33,760 nt of DNA from Phycisphaerales bacterium (GCA_023135165.1 JAGLTS010000031.1:1-33760); one strand, 5' to 3'; shown: positions 23,875 to 32,661, counted from the first letter of the stretch. Translations and numbers: made by a program. Notes: generated by a model not told the origin, from the letters alone.

Positions 23875-26874
23875 CTACGGGCACGGCGTGTCATAGCGCG
23901 CCAGCAGCATGCCAAGGTCCGCTTGATCCGTATCACCGTCGCCGTCGATATCACCGTCGGCGTTGAGTTCATACGCTGCAAGCAGGATGCCCAAGTCCGC
24001 TTGGCCGACATAGCCGTCGCCGCTGAGATCCTCAGGACAAGGCTGCGACTCCGGTACACCGTAAATCTCGACTTCGCTGAGCATCATGTACCCGCTCGAA
24101 CTGTGATCGGCGATCGTAACGTCAAGACTGTCGCCGGTCAGATTCAGTTCCTCAAGCGAGATCGTGAACGGCTCACTCCCGGCAGGATCGGTGACGGGGA
24201 AGACAAGCTCCGTGCCGCCCATGTTGAGCGTGACGTCATCCGGAGCGTAGACGCCGCCGCCGCCGCCCGAGTCATCGACATACAGCATGACCGCGTTGAC
24301 TTGCACGGTCCCGCTGAAGTGGAACGTAATCGTCGGATCGATCGTCTGCCAACCGACATAAGGCTCAGGCGTGCTGTTCCAGTGCTGCGTCGTGATGACG
24401 CCGTCCGTCAGGTCGCCGACGCCGCCGGTGAGTTGAGCGAGCGGCTGTGTGTTGTCGCCTGACCCGTTGTAGGTGTCGTCGAAGTATGTGTATGATCCGG
24501 TCTCGCCGTTGAGCATGTCATACGCAGTGGGGATCAGGCGATCCACCGTCGTGAATGTGAAGATGTCCGACCAGCCGGACGCGCCGCACCCGTTGTTCGC
24601 CTGGACGCGCCACCAGTACGTTGTCAACGGGTCGAGCGTGTAGAAGTACAATGTGTGTTCAGTGCCTGTGATGAGGCCGTAGTAGTACTCGCTCGGCTCG
24701 CCTTCCTTGCCGAGCTTGACCTCGTATTCCATTGCCTGCGACGCAGGCTCCCACGTGAGCGTCGGGATGAGCACGATGCCCGTCGCGCCATCGGACGGGC
24801 TTACCTGCACGGGGATGCTGGGGACCGCATTGGACACTTGTAGCGCCGCGGGCTCGCTGTTCTCCATGTCGATCGATGTGCCGGTGATCAAGAGCTGATA
24901 TGTTCCAGGAGTTGCGGCGGCGGTGTTGCCGATCGTCAGTACGCTCGACCCGCCGGGCGTCACCGGGTTCACGCTGAAGCTCGTCGTCGTTCCCGTAGGT
25001 TCGCCCGACACCGTCAGCGTCACAGGTTCGCTGTACTCCATGATCGGATGCACCGTCACGGTATACATCGCGTCATCCGGCGCGCAGATATTCCGGTAAT
25101 CGGGGTCAAGCGACAGCGCGAATGCCGGACCGGATTCCATCGGGATGTCCATCGCCGGGTCGCCCAGCAGGCCGAACATCTCGAAGTAGTCTCGACACAC
25201 CGGATCGCTCGCGCCGTACTGATCGAGGAGATACCATAGCCCGCCCCACCAGGCGTGTGCGAACTCCGTGATCCCATCAACGTAGACGGTGTCGAAGAAG
25301 TGGTTCTCCAGCGCAGCCGTCTCCGGCCAACCGGGATTGCCCGAGTAGTAAATGTACGTCGTCGTTGCAACGATTCCAGCGGCTCCCTTGTCTGCGACGC
25401 GGATCCATTCTTCTGAGAAGCACGGTTCGTAACTCCCGCTGGCGTAGTTGCCAACCGTGCATGTGAAGCTCAGAACGACGGGGTACATCCCCTCATTCGT
25501 CAAGTTGCGGATATCATTGTGTGAGAAGTGAGGCCCGCTCTGCCACTCGTCACCCCAACTGTGGCCGTAGAAGATGCCGTACTTGACCCCGCCGTTGAAG
25601 GCGTCTCGCATGTCCTGCGTCGTGCCGTTATAGGTACGCTCATAGATCTTGAAGCAGGTGTAATCATTGGGGTCGAGGTGGTCGGCAATGACCTCGTTGT
25701 GCGCTCCTTCATCGCCGCTGCCGCCGTCCGTGCCCGCCATGAACGCTGCTCGCTTGACGAAGTCCGGATCGTCAAACACGCCGCCTTCAAGGTGCAACGA
25801 CTTGGCGGTGATTGCGGCGAGTCCCGCGGATGTCCGCACAGAGAATCGGCCGTACACCATGTCCGGGTACCAGTCACCCGTCCCGTCCATACATGCGTAG
25901 GGCAGGTCGGTCGCTGCATGTGCGTTGCCCCCGCCGGACCATGCGGGGATCGTATTCGTATCGCCGACAAGCAGCAGGTACTCCGGCGCGTCGGCCGTGC
26001 CCCACAAGCCTTCAATGTAGGTCTTGATGCTTGAAGCGCTTGACCCGCCCGGAACCACATAGGTCATGACGGTGTAGCCCTTCGCCGTCTTCGCGCTCGC
26101 AAAGGAGGCGATATCGCTCTCAAGGTTCTCCGCGACGACGATCAGGTAGTTGCCCGATCCCTTGCTGAATCGCATATCCGGATCGGGATTCAACAGCACG
26201 GCGTTGAGCGATGCGGGCGGTCGAAGCGACGCATTCCACACCGAGCCGCCGTCAAACGTGATGTGAACGTTGATGTCGCGCCACAGCATCAGTTCGCCAC
26301 GCGCCGGGTTGTACGCGATCGGATACACCTCCAACTGGTACAACTGCTGCCCGCGCGCGATGCCCGCTTTGGTGATCGTCGCACGCACCATCGGCTGCAT
26401 CGCATTCACCGCATAGGCAGCGTGATCCTGCACAAACGGCGCCGCGTCGAGTGCGCCGGGGTGCATCTCGACAAGTGGTTGCATTGGCACGATCGCATCG
26501 CGCACGTCGATGACGATCGCCTGCCCCGCGTTCACCGTCAGATTGACGTGCACACCGCGCGGAACGCGCAGCAGTTCTCGCACGATCGGGAGCACAGGCT
26601 CGCCGGCCTCGCCGGCGTACGCCGCACCGGGCCATGTCGCGTGTGTGAAGATGCCGGCCTTCGTCTTGAAAGGCTCGATCTCGACGCCGGCCGTCGTGAC
26701 GGTCAGGTCGATTCCTTGCTCATCGGAATGCGACACGACGACGCTCGGCGGCGCGGGAATCGGTGACGCATCGGTTGAATGCCACGTCTCAGCAGCCGAG
26801 GCTCCTGTGGTGAGGGCGAGGGCCGCTGCCGATGCAGCGAGCAACGTTGTATTGCGGAGTGCGAACTGACGCAT
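23875..26874 (-). CDS. Secreted C25 (gingipain-like) cysteine peptidase with dockerin-like tail
   Basis: This 999-residue protein begins with a signal peptide (MRQFALRNTTLLAASAAALA..., cleavage near ASAAE). A beta-rich propeptide-like region follows (about 45-225). The C25 catalytic domain (about 235-585) has His438 in YGHSWGDEW and Cys472 in SFTCTVGNY, the expected His-Cys order. A beta domain (585-685), a fibronectin III-like domain (690-780, ending TYWWRVQANNGCGASGW) and a beta-sandwich or discoidin-like domain (785-940) come next. The dockerin-like pair (946-999) ends YDTPCP. GGAG 6 bases before the ATG decides the start over a TTG at 26886. It is upstream of the phytase gene with a 22-base gap. 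The role is extracellular protein cleavage; target residue preference is not known. Confidence 0.88.
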   Translation of the reverse strand: MRQFALRNTTLLAASAAALALTTGASAAETWHSTDASPIPAPPSVVVSHSDEQGIDLTVTTAGVEIEPFKTKAGIFTHATWPGAAYAGEAGEPVLPIVRELLRVPRGVHVNLTVNAGQAIVIDVRDAIVPMQPLVEMHPGALDAAPFVQDHAAYAVNAMQPMVRATITKAGIARGQQLYQLEVYPIAYNPARGELMLWRDINVHITFDGGSVWNASLRPPASLNAVLLNPDPDMRFSKGSGNYLIVVAENLESDIASFASAKTAKGYTVMTYVVPGGSSASSIKTYIEGLWGTADAPEYLLLVGDTNTIPAWSGGGNAHAATDLPYACMDGTGDWYPDMVYGRFSVRTSAGLAAITAKSLHLEGGVFDDPDFVKRAAFMAGTDGGSGDEGAHNEVIADHLDPNDYTCFKIYERTYNGTTQDMRDAFNGGVKYGIFYGHSWGDEWQSGPHFSHNDIRNLTNEGMYPVVLSFTCTVGNYASGSYEPCFSEEWIRVADKGAAGIVATTTYIYYSGNPGWPETAALENHFFDTVYVDGITEFAHAWWGGLWYLLDQYGASDPVCRDYFEMFGLLGDPAMDIPMESGPAFALSLDPDYRNICAPDDAMYTVTVHPIMEYSEPVTLTVSGEPTGTTTSFSVNPVTPGGSSVLTIGNTAAATPGTYQLLITGTSIDMENSEPAALQVSNAVPSIPVQVSPSDGATGIVLIPTLTWEPASQAMEYEVKLGKEGEPSEYYYGLITGTEHTLYFYTLDPLTTYWWRVQANNGCGASGWSDIFTFTTVDRLIPTAYDMLNGETGSYTYFDDTYNGSGDNTQPLAQLTGGVGDLTDGVITTQHWNSTPEPYVGWQTIDPTITFHFSGTVQVNAVMLYVDDSGGGGGVYAPDDVTLNMGGTELVFPVTDPAGSEPFTISLEELNLTGDSLDVTIADHSSSGYMMLSEVEIYGVPESQPCPEDLSGDGYVGQADLGILLAAYELNADGDIDGDGDTDQADLGMLLARYDTPCP
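23878..24039 (-). repeat. Dockerin-like cassette, peptidase copy
   Basis: It encodes CPEDLSGDGYVGQADLG and GDIDGDGDTDQADLG with LLA-x-Y ends. It differs from the other two in the first loop (Y-V-G instead of D/C-V-D). Its leading C-P is shared with planctomycete GC-type dockerins. Confidence 0.85.
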
Positions 26875-27272
26875 GGGTTTCTCCAAATCCGATCTGTGCC
26901 GATCCCGTCTGTCGGGCGATGCATTTCTTGACGGTGCATCGATGTCCAGCAGCGACGTGCGATGAGCGCGGAGCTATGCCGACGTGATCGACCTGTTTCT
27001 CTCCCGACTTTCGGGTCGTCGCGAATGACGATGATGTGAAGCACATTTGCGGCGACGATGAAGCGCGCGCCGCATCTGCGAATCCTGAGGCTGAATTGTC
27101 CAACCGGTTGCCCCTCCCGTCAAGACGAATCTCCGCATCACAGCAGGAATGAGCAGGCAACGTCCGATTATCCACCCCAACTGGAGGCCCCACGTTTGTA
27201 CGTATCCGATTTCGTCGATGTGAGGCCGATCACAAGATGACGCTCGTCAGCGACGCCACATCGTGAGCGGCG
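26875..27272. other. 398-base non-coding leader of the peptidase-phytase pair
   Basis: No convincing gene is seen here. Short frames on both strands lack ribosome sites and domain signals. On the minus (mRNA) strand it holds CCCGA-AAG-TCGGG (27003-27015) and GATGCA-N11-TGCATC (26918-26940) hairpins within a leader of about 200 bases. The region also contains the candidate promoter at 27095-27124. Confidence 0.5.
27095..27124 (-). promoter_or_regulatory. Candidate sigma70 promoter of the peptidase-phytase transcript
   Basis: TTGACG (27119-27124) and GACAAT (27095-27100) lie 18 bases apart on the minus strand. The leader to the peptidase ATG would be about 215 bases. Confidence 0.35.
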
Positions 27273-28364
27273 TCAGTCACGGCCGATCTCGGTGTCGATG
27301 ACGTGGCGCATCTGCCGGTCGAACGCAGCTTCGCTGAACTGCTCCGCGTGAATGCGGATCGCAGCGGAGATGAACCGGTGCTCGCCGAATCGGCCGATCG
27401 CGTCGACGAGTGCGTCAGTGGTCTGCTCATCGAAGAACACGCCGGTCTCGTTGGTGACGGTGTCGAGCGCGCCGCCGCCTCGCAGCGCGATGACCGGACA
27501 TCCACACGCCATCGCTTCGACCGGCGCAATGCCGAAGTCCTCCATCGCCGGGAACACGAACGCTCTCGCCGTGCGCAGCAGCGATCGTACTTCGTCATCA
27601 CTGACTCGGCCGAGCATGGTGACGGTCGGCCCGGCGAGCGCTGCCAGCTTGTCGCGCTGCGATCCATCACCGGCGATGAGCAGCGGCACGCGGAGCCGGT
27701 TCGCAGCCTCGATTGCCAGGTCAACGCGCTTGTAAGGCTCAAGCGCTGACACGACCAGCAGCGCCTCGCCTCGCGTCACATCCGGATCAGGCGTGAAGTA
27801 CTCCGTCCTCACCGGCGGATGAATGACGACGCTCTCACATCCGAAACATCGGCGGATCTGCTCGGCTGTGTAGCTTGAGTTCGCGATGAATGTGTCGACG
27901 GTCGCCGCAGTACGTTGATCCCACCTGCGGTAGTGTTCTCGCACCACGCGCAGACCGAGGCCGGACAACCCTCCGCCGTAGTGGCTCGTGCGTGACCAGA
28001 TGTAGCGGGCGGGGCTGTGGCAATAGCAGATGTGCCGAGCGCCGGGCGGGGGTGTGATGCCCTTGATCGCTGCGGAACTTGTGCTGATGAGCAGGTCGCA
28101 CGACTCAACACGGATGTGTCCGACCGCCCACGGATAGAGCGGCAGATACCACCGGCGCAGGCGTCCCGCGCCGCCGGGCAGACGCTGCAACGGCGATGTC
28201 ACAACCCGGCATGCGTCGATCGTGTCGATGTGAGCATGGCCGTCGCTGACCATCACATACAGAGGCGTGGGTTCGGAACCCGCGACAAGAGAGGCGATCC
28301 GGTCCAGCACGTGCTCCCCGCCGCGCATCCCCACCAACCAGTCATGTGCCAGTGCAATCCGCAT
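27273..28364 (-). CDS. Glycosyltransferase family 4 (GT-B)
   Basis: The 363-residue product begins MRIALAHDWLVGMRGGEHVLDRI, the GT4 opening. A second ATG three codons up (28373) is equally possible, because both lie behind purine-rich bases. ARHICYCHSPARYIWSR carries the acceptor-domain His residues. VVSALEPYKRVDLAIEA, APVEAMACGCPVIALRGGGALDTV and the E-x7-E-like stretch define the donor domain. It resembles mannosyl/rhamnosyl transferases of polysaccharide synthesis, but the sugar is not readable. It is separated by a terminator from the FG-GAP gene upstream, so it likely has its own promoter. Confidence 0.88.
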   Translation of the reverse strand: MRIALAHDWLVGMRGGEHVLDRIASLVAGSEPTPLYVMVSDGHAHIDTIDACRVVTSPLQRLPGGAGRLRRWYLPLYPWAVGHIRVESCDLLISTSSAAIKGITPPPGARHICYCHSPARYIWSRTSHYGGGLSGLGLRVVREHYRRWDQRTAATVDTFIANSSYTAEQIRRCFGCESVVIHPPVRTEYFTPDPDVTRGEALLVVSALEPYKRVDLAIEAANRLRVPLLIAGDGSQRDKLAALAGPTVTMLGRVSDDEVRSLLRTARAFVFPAMEDFGIAPVEAMACGCPVIALRGGGALDTVTNETGVFFDEQTTDALVDAIGRFGEHRFISAAIRIHAEQFSEAAFDRQMRHVIDTEIGRD

Positions 28365-28442
28365 GATCCCCATCCTAGCGAGCACGCACCGCCGCCGATG
28401 TCGATCAGTCTTGTTGATCCGGCGTGTTTCGCCACACGAAAA

Positions 28443-28471
28443 GCGGGCCGCGCCCGAGGGGCGCGACCCGC
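28443..28471 (-). terminator. Rho-independent terminator after the FG-GAP/dockerin gene
   Basis: GCGGG-C-CGCGCCC (28443-28455) pairs with GGGCGCG-A-CCCGC (28459-28471) with one mismatch and a 3-base loop. On the minus strand the hairpin is followed by TTTTCG. It lies about 65 bases past the FG-GAP stop and before the glycosyltransferase start. Confidence 0.75.
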
Positions 28472-28496
28472 AAAGGGAACGGGCGACTTGGTTGTG

Positions 28497-28521
28497 CCCC
28501 GCGACCCCCGACCCCCAGCCC
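28497..28521 (-). repeat. G-rich tract with two GGGGGTC units
   Basis: The minus strand reads GGGCTGGGGGTCGGGGGTCG then CGGGG. It shares the GGGGGTC core of the 6662 and 19390 repeats, although the spacing is 7 rather than 9. It sits just past the stop of the FG-GAP gene, in its 3' untranslated part. Confidence 0.7.
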
Positions 28522-28535
28522 TTACCTGCTCTCTC

Positions 28536-30113
28536 TCAGCATCCAGCTCCGTAGTTCGCCAGCAAGATGCCCAGGTCCGCTTGGTCCGTGTCGCCGTCAC
28601 CGTCAAGATCGCCTTCGGCGCTGATTCCGTATGCTGCCAACAGAATGCCCAAATCCGCCTGGTCCACACAGCCGTCCCCGTTGAGGTCGCCGATGACCGA
28701 GCGGCCCTCGTAGAGGTGGACCTTCCCATCGCCCGATCCGATCAGCACATCCGCCAGCCCGTCTTCGGTCCAGTCACACACGAACGGCCGTGACCGCGGC
28801 TCGCCCGGCAGGTCAATCACGACACCGTCCGCCTCGACATAGGTGTAGGTGGTGAATGTCGGCGCCGGGTAGAACAGGAGTTGCCCTTCCGTGTTGCCCG
28901 TGAGCAGGTCGGGGAAGCCGTCGCCGTTGAGGTCCACCACGACCGGGCTTGATCGTTCGGTGGGCACGACGACTTCCGTGCCGTGTACGTCGACAAGGAT
29001 CGTCTCCACCAGGAACAGCGGATCGGTGTCCGTGCCTTCGTTGATGAAGATGTGGAACCTGCCGTCGAGTGCTCCGATGACGAGATCCTTCCTTCCATCG
29101 CCGTTCACGTCGACGACGGTTGATGCAGCGCGGAGGCCGACGTTGATGTCAACCTGCTGGCCGGGCTGACCGACCTGGAGCAGTGTCCCGCCGTCGAACT
29201 CCGGCGGATCGCTCATGCCCGTGTTGAGGAAGAGCATGACCGTGCCGTCGGTTTGTCCGACGAGCAAGTCCATGTGCTCATCAGCGTTCCAGTAGACCGT
29301 TCGTGGGAATGCGCCCTGGCAACCCATGCCGGGGACGATAAGGTCCGACCCGTTCGATTGCGCGTAGAAGTAGTGCAGGAACTGCGGGTTCGACGCGGCG
29401 CCGATGTTCAAGTAGACGCGGACCTTGCCGTCGTATATGTCGCCGCCTTCGCCGATGACGAGATCCTGCAGGTGATCGCCGTTCCAATCCACGAAGGATG
29501 GCACGGACCAGCCCGGCACTTGAATGTCCATCCCGTCGATGTCCTGAACGATCTGCTCCGGGCCGAGGTTCAGGCCTTCGCCCGGCGCATACGGGCCGTG
29601 CACCGGGCCGTAGCCCCAGCCGACCGCGCTGTCCCAGAACTCGTTGAAGATGTAGTACTGCGGCGGCGGGCCTTCACGCCTGGTCGTCAGCTCCCAACCG
29701 AGGTCCTCGGGATACCACGGATGGTCGTAGCCGAAGGTAAAGAACTCGACGGCGAACTCCGGGTCGTCCGTCCACCAATGAGCGCTCGCCACAGTCAGGC
29801 TGTAACAAGGCCCGAGCGAGACCTCGCCGTGCGGTGTGTGAATGCCGCATGCGTGGGCCATCTGCTCTCGCGAGATGGTGAAGTGCCAGCCCTCCGGAAT
29901 CAGCACGTTCTGGTAGTGCGTTGTGCACGGGTCATTCGTCCCGACGCGAAACTCCATCATCGGATAGCTCGCTGAGTCCACCGGGTAGAGATACCGCCGA
30001 TGCGTCTCATCCCCGCCGCACGCGCTGCCATCACAGAACACCATCGGCGCATCCGCCTTCGCGAGCGCCCCAGCACACAAGACGCCGATCCAAGCCCATC
30101 GCATCACGTTCAT
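28536..30113 (-). CDS. Secreted FG-GAP/VCBS-type protein with dockerin-like tail
   Basis: This 525-residue protein has a signal peptide (MNVMRWAWIGVLCAGALAKADA, cleavage near residue 20) and an N-terminal domain of about 180 residues that is Trp/Tyr/His-rich and that I do not recognise. At least five FG-GAP or VCBS-like calcium repeats follow (patterns D-x-N-G-D-H-x-x-D-L-V-I-G, D-V-N-G-D-G-R-K-D-L-V, D-L-N-G-D-G-F-P-D-L-L and D-G-L-A-D-V-L). This suggests a beta-propeller (integrin-like). Residues 475-525 are the dockerin-like pair, ending YGAGC. AAGGAG is 8 bases before the ATG. It probably binds a surface or extracellular partner or glycan; no catalytic site is seen. A good terminator follows. 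Confidence 0.85.
   Translation of the reverse strand: MNVMRWAWIGVLCAGALAKADAPMVFCDGSACGGDETHRRYLYPVDSASYPMMEFRVGTNDPCTTHYQNVLIPEGWHFTISREQMAHACGIHTPHGEVSLGPCYSLTVASAHWWTDDPEFAVEFFTFGYDHPWYPEDLGWELTTRREGPPPQYYIFNEFWDSAVGWGYGPVHGPYAPGEGLNLGPEQIVQDIDGMDIQVPGWSVPSFVDWNGDHLQDLVIGEGGDIYDGKVRVYLNIGAASNPQFLHYFYAQSNGSDLIVPGMGCQGAFPRTVYWNADEHMDLLVGQTDGTVMLFLNTGMSDPPEFDGGTLLQVGQPGQQVDINVGLRAASTVVDVNGDGRKDLVIGALDGRFHIFINEGTDTDPLFLVETILVDVHGTEVVVPTERSSPVVVDLNGDGFPDLLTGNTEGQLLFYPAPTFTTYTYVEADGVVIDLPGEPRSRPFVCDWTEDGLADVLIGSGDGKVHLYEGRSVIGDLNGDGCVDQADLGILLAAYGISAEGDLDGDGDTDQADLGILLANYGAGC
28539..28691 (-). repeat. Dockerin-like cassette, FG-GAP protein copy
   Basis: It encodes GDLNGDGCVDQADLGILLAA and GDLDGDGDTDQADLGILLAN, ending in Gly-Cys. 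Here the extra Cys is in the first loop, and the CP end of the other two copies is reduced to GC. Confidence 0.85.
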
Positions 30114-30393
30114 CTCACTGCTCCTTCTTTCACATCACGAGTCCTGCGCACATTGATTTCCAAACCACCATGGGAGTACTGCGGCGAACCCGGGCGACAG
30201 ACCATCGCCCTCGCCGGTCTCGACAGAATCGTTCCATCAGACACCACTGCAAGGACCGGACCAAGCCGCATACGTCGCTGCAGCCGCCGGCAGCACGCGA
30301 CATCGCTGTGGGTTGGCCAAAACTTCCGCCACCTGTGTCATCCGTCGTGCGCTGCGTTCGGCGCTCACGGGTTGGTGCGCCTACCATCTCGGC
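30114..30393. other. 280-base divergent gap, no gene recognised
   Basis: It separates the FG-GAP gene (minus) and the amidohydrolase (plus). The ribosome site of the FG-GAP gene is visible at its left edge. No clear hexamer pairs were found. The frames that run through it are Arg/His/Pro-rich and lack domain signals. Confidence 0.4.
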
Positions 30394-31440
30394 ATGACTG
30401 TTGTGTGTTCACCCGCGAACCGGCTCGGATTGAACTACCGCGCTCTCGCTACGTCGCTGTGCCGATATGCCGGGCCGATCGTCGATGTTCACTGTCACGT
30501 CAACGGCCCTCGCGCCGCCCGGGTCTACAGAACCGTCAGGGATCTGTACGGCATCACGCGCACCTACTCCATGAGCCGTCTCGAAGAGATCCCCGCACTG
30601 CGCGACCTCTTCGGCGACTCGATTCAGTTCATCGCCGTTCCCGACTTCTCCGACCCCGATCGACGCCACGCGCACGGCCCGGGGTTCCTCGAACGCATCG
30701 AGCAGTACCACGCGCTTGGCTCGCGCATCGTCAAGTTCTGGTCCGCGCCGCGGGCCAAGGACTACGCGCGCGAGGCGGGCGACCCGACGCTGCTGGACCT
30801 TGAATCACCATGGCGCATCAAGGCAGCCCAACTCGCGGAACAGCTCGGCATGATGTTCATGGTGCATGTCGCCGACCCGGACACATGGTTCGCCACGCGC
30901 TACGCCGACGCCGCAGCGTATGGCACGAAACTCGAGCAATACGCACCGTTGGAACGGATGCTTGATCGCTTCAGCGGGCCTTGGGTCGCTGCCCACATGG
31001 GCGGTTGGCCTGAGGATCTCGACTTCCTCGATGTCCTGCTCACGCGCCACGACAACCTCTTCTTCGACAGCTCCGCCACGAAGTGGATGGTGCGCGAACT
31101 GAGCAAGCACAGCCGCGACGATCTGCTCGCATTCCTGATAAAGTGGAATGGACGCATTCTCTTCGGCTCGGACATTGTGACGACCGATGAGCACCTCACA
31201 TCCGATGAGCGGGAGACCTTCGACCTTTACGCGAGCCGATACTGGGCGCTTCGCACACTGCTTGAGACCGACTATGAAGGCGAGTCGCCCATCGCCGATC
31301 CTGATCTGAACATGGTCGATCCGGAGAAGTTCAGCGAGGATGATGCGCCGATCCTGCGGGGCAAACGGCTGCCGACGGATGTGCTCGAATCGCTCTACCA
31401 CGGCGCCGCCGACGCGCTGCTCGGGCAATCCTCCGACTGA
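30394..31440 (+). CDS. Amidohydrolase family protein (amidohydrolase-2 type)
   Basis: The 348-residue product has the metal-dependent hydrolase TIM-barrel pattern. IVDVHCHVNG (residues 29-38) gives the first His-x-His metal pair. FMVHVADPD and VAAHMGGWPED (about 176-220) give later His ligands. NLFFDSSATKW and ILFGSDIVTTDE carry the catalytic Asp. The family hydrolyses or decarboxylates small cyclic or aromatic compounds, and the substrate is not deducible. I chose the ATG at 30394. The frame extends upstream to 30313 but without a ribosome site or a more family-like start. It converges on the radical SAM gene with the palindrome at 31473-31571 between. Confidence 0.82.
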   Translation: MTVVCSPANRLGLNYRALATSLCRYAGPIVDVHCHVNGPRAARVYRTVRDLYGITRTYSMSRLEEIPALRDLFGDSIQFIAVPDFSDPDRRHAHGPGFLERIEQYHALGSRIVKFWSAPRAKDYAREAGDPTLLDLESPWRIKAAQLAEQLGMMFMVHVADPDTWFATRYADAAAYGTKLEQYAPLERMLDRFSGPWVAAHMGGWPEDLDFLDVLLTRHDNLFFDSSATKWMVRELSKHSRDDLLAFLIKWNGRILFGSDIVTTDEHLTSDERETFDLYASRYWALRTLLETDYEGESPIADPDLNMVDPEKFSEDDAPILRGKRLPTDVLESLYHGAADALLGQSSD

Positions 31441-31472
31441 TTGATATGAGCGGGGCGTGCGCATGGCGTGTT

Positions 31473-31571
31473 GCGAGCCGCCGCGTCCACGCGAGCGGAT
31501 TGCTGAGGGTCTGTGCAGGCGCATGGGTATTGCACGATGGACGTACCGCTGGCGAGGACGCCGCGGCTCGC
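31473..31571. other. Long imperfect palindrome (26-bp arms) in a convergent gap
   Basis: The arms at 31473-31498 and 31546-31571 are reverse complements with 3 mismatches in 26. The 16-bp outer core has one mismatch. The 47-base loop holds a second stem GTGCA (31513-31517) / TGCAC (31531-31535). Both strands therefore fold into a hairpin of about 99 nt. It fills most of the 174-base gap between the amidohydrolase and radical SAM genes. It may be a bidirectional terminator, a REP/MITE-like element or a small RNA. There is no T-tract. Confidence 0.7.
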
Positions 31572-31614
31572 TACGCTGGCGTGCGTTCTCGTTGGTTGTT
31601 GATGGTGTGGTGTG

Positions 31615-32649
31615 TCACGTGTTGAAGATGCCGGGGCAGGGGGCGCCGCAGGTTGGGCAATGGGCAGCGGGGGTGAGATCGTTGCGGCGAATCGTGTAGC
31701 GGTCGCGCACGATCAGCTCGGTCCCGCATTGGTGGCAGCACGTTGTTGAGCCGGCGATGTCGCGGATGTTGCCGGTGTAGGCGTAGCGGATGCCGTTGGA
31801 TAGGGCGATGTCGCGGGCGCGGGTGAGCGTGGCGGCGGGTGTCGTGGGACGATCAAGCATCTTCCATGCGGGATGAAAAGCGGTGAAGTGCATCGGCACG
31901 TCCGGCCCAAGCTCAGAGGCGACCCAGCGCGTCATCGCGTCGAGTTCATCATCCGAATCGTTCTCGCCCGAGATGAGGAGCGTCGTGATCTCGAGCCAGA
32001 CGGTTGTCTCGTGCTTGAGATATGTGAGCGTGTCGAGGACGGGCTGGAGCGCGGCGCCGCAGTGCGTGCGATAGAAGCGATCGGTGAAGGCTTTGAGATC
32101 GACGTTGGCGGCGTCGATGCAGCGGAAGAACTCAGCCCTCGGCTTCGGCTCGACGTAGCCCGCGGTGACGGCGACGGTCTTGATGCCGCGCTTGTGACAC
32201 TGCTGCGCCACGTCGATCGCGTACTCCATGAAGATGATCGGCTCGTTGTAGGTGAACGCGACGCTTGGGCAGCCATGTGATTGGGCGAGTTCGGCGATTC
32301 GCTCGGGCGAGACGTGCTCGGCGATGGTGCTCATCTCTCGCGATTTGCTGAGATCCCAGTTCTGACAGAACTTGCAGGCAAGGTTGCAGCCGGCCGTGCC
32401 GAACGAAAGCGTGGTCGTTCCGGGGAGGAAGTGGTTGAGGGGTTTCTTTTCGATGGGGTCGATGCCCAAACCGCTGGATCGGCCGTAGGTCGTGAGGACG
32501 ATTCGGCCGTCGTCACAGGCGCGAACGAAGCACATGCCGCGTCGGCCCTCGCGCAGTCGGCATCGGCGTGGGCAGAGGTCGCATTGGACTCGGCCGTCGG
32601 GCAGTCGGGTCCAGTAGCGAGTGGGGACGGTTGTCGGCGGGAACGGCAC
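31615..32649 (-). CDS. amrS: AmmeMemoRadiSam-type radical SAM enzyme (AmrS)
   Basis: The 344-residue product has the radical SAM cluster motif CNLACKFC at 88-95. A Cys-rich N-terminal stretch (VQCDLCPRRCRLREG, residues 21-35, then C40) comes before it, as in the AmmeMemoRadiSam radical SAM family. The C-terminus has a zinc ribbon-like CHQCG...CPTCGAPC. The family generates a 5'-deoxyadenosyl radical, and its target is not established. The start is GTG at 32649, because a GGAGGAG ribosome site lies 5 bases before it. The frame is open to 32922, but that would overlap the divergent YhaM-like start, and the N-terminus would be low-complexity Pro/Ala. The AMMECR1 and MEMO partners are not in this window. 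Confidence 0.87.
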   Translation of the reverse strand: MPFPPTTVPTRYWTRLPDGRVQCDLCPRRCRLREGRRGMCFVRACDDGRIVLTTYGRSSGLGIDPIEKKPLNHFLPGTTTLSFGTAGCNLACKFCQNWDLSKSREMSTIAEHVSPERIAELAQSHGCPSVAFTYNEPIIFMEYAIDVAQQCHKRGIKTVAVTAGYVEPKPRAEFFRCIDAANVDLKAFTDRFYRTHCGAALQPVLDTLTYLKHETTVWLEITTLLISGENDSDDELDAMTRWVASELGPDVPMHFTAFHPAWKMLDRPTTPAATLTRARDIALSNGIRYAYTGNIRDIAGSTTCCHQCGTELIVRDRYTIRRNDLTPAAHCPTCGAPCPGIFNT

Positions 32650-32654
32650 GGCTG

Positions 32655-32661
32655 CTCCTCC
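32655..32661 (-). promoter_or_regulatory. amrS: Ribosome binding site deciding the AmrS start
   Basis: GGAGGAG lies 5 bases before the GTG at 32649 and is among the strongest such sites in the window. It rules against the in-frame ATG at 32742, whose CAT overlaps the ATG of the divergent gene. Confidence 0.8.

Noticed and set aside
23853..24059. Longer phytase start (to 24059)
   Set aside because: It would overlap the peptidase gene by 185 bases, and the extra N-terminus is Arg/Thr-rich and comes before the signal peptide.
26974..27180. 68-codon minus-strand frame in the peptidase leader
   Set aside because: It has a short hydrophobic-looking start but no ribosome site, and it spans the candidate promoter.
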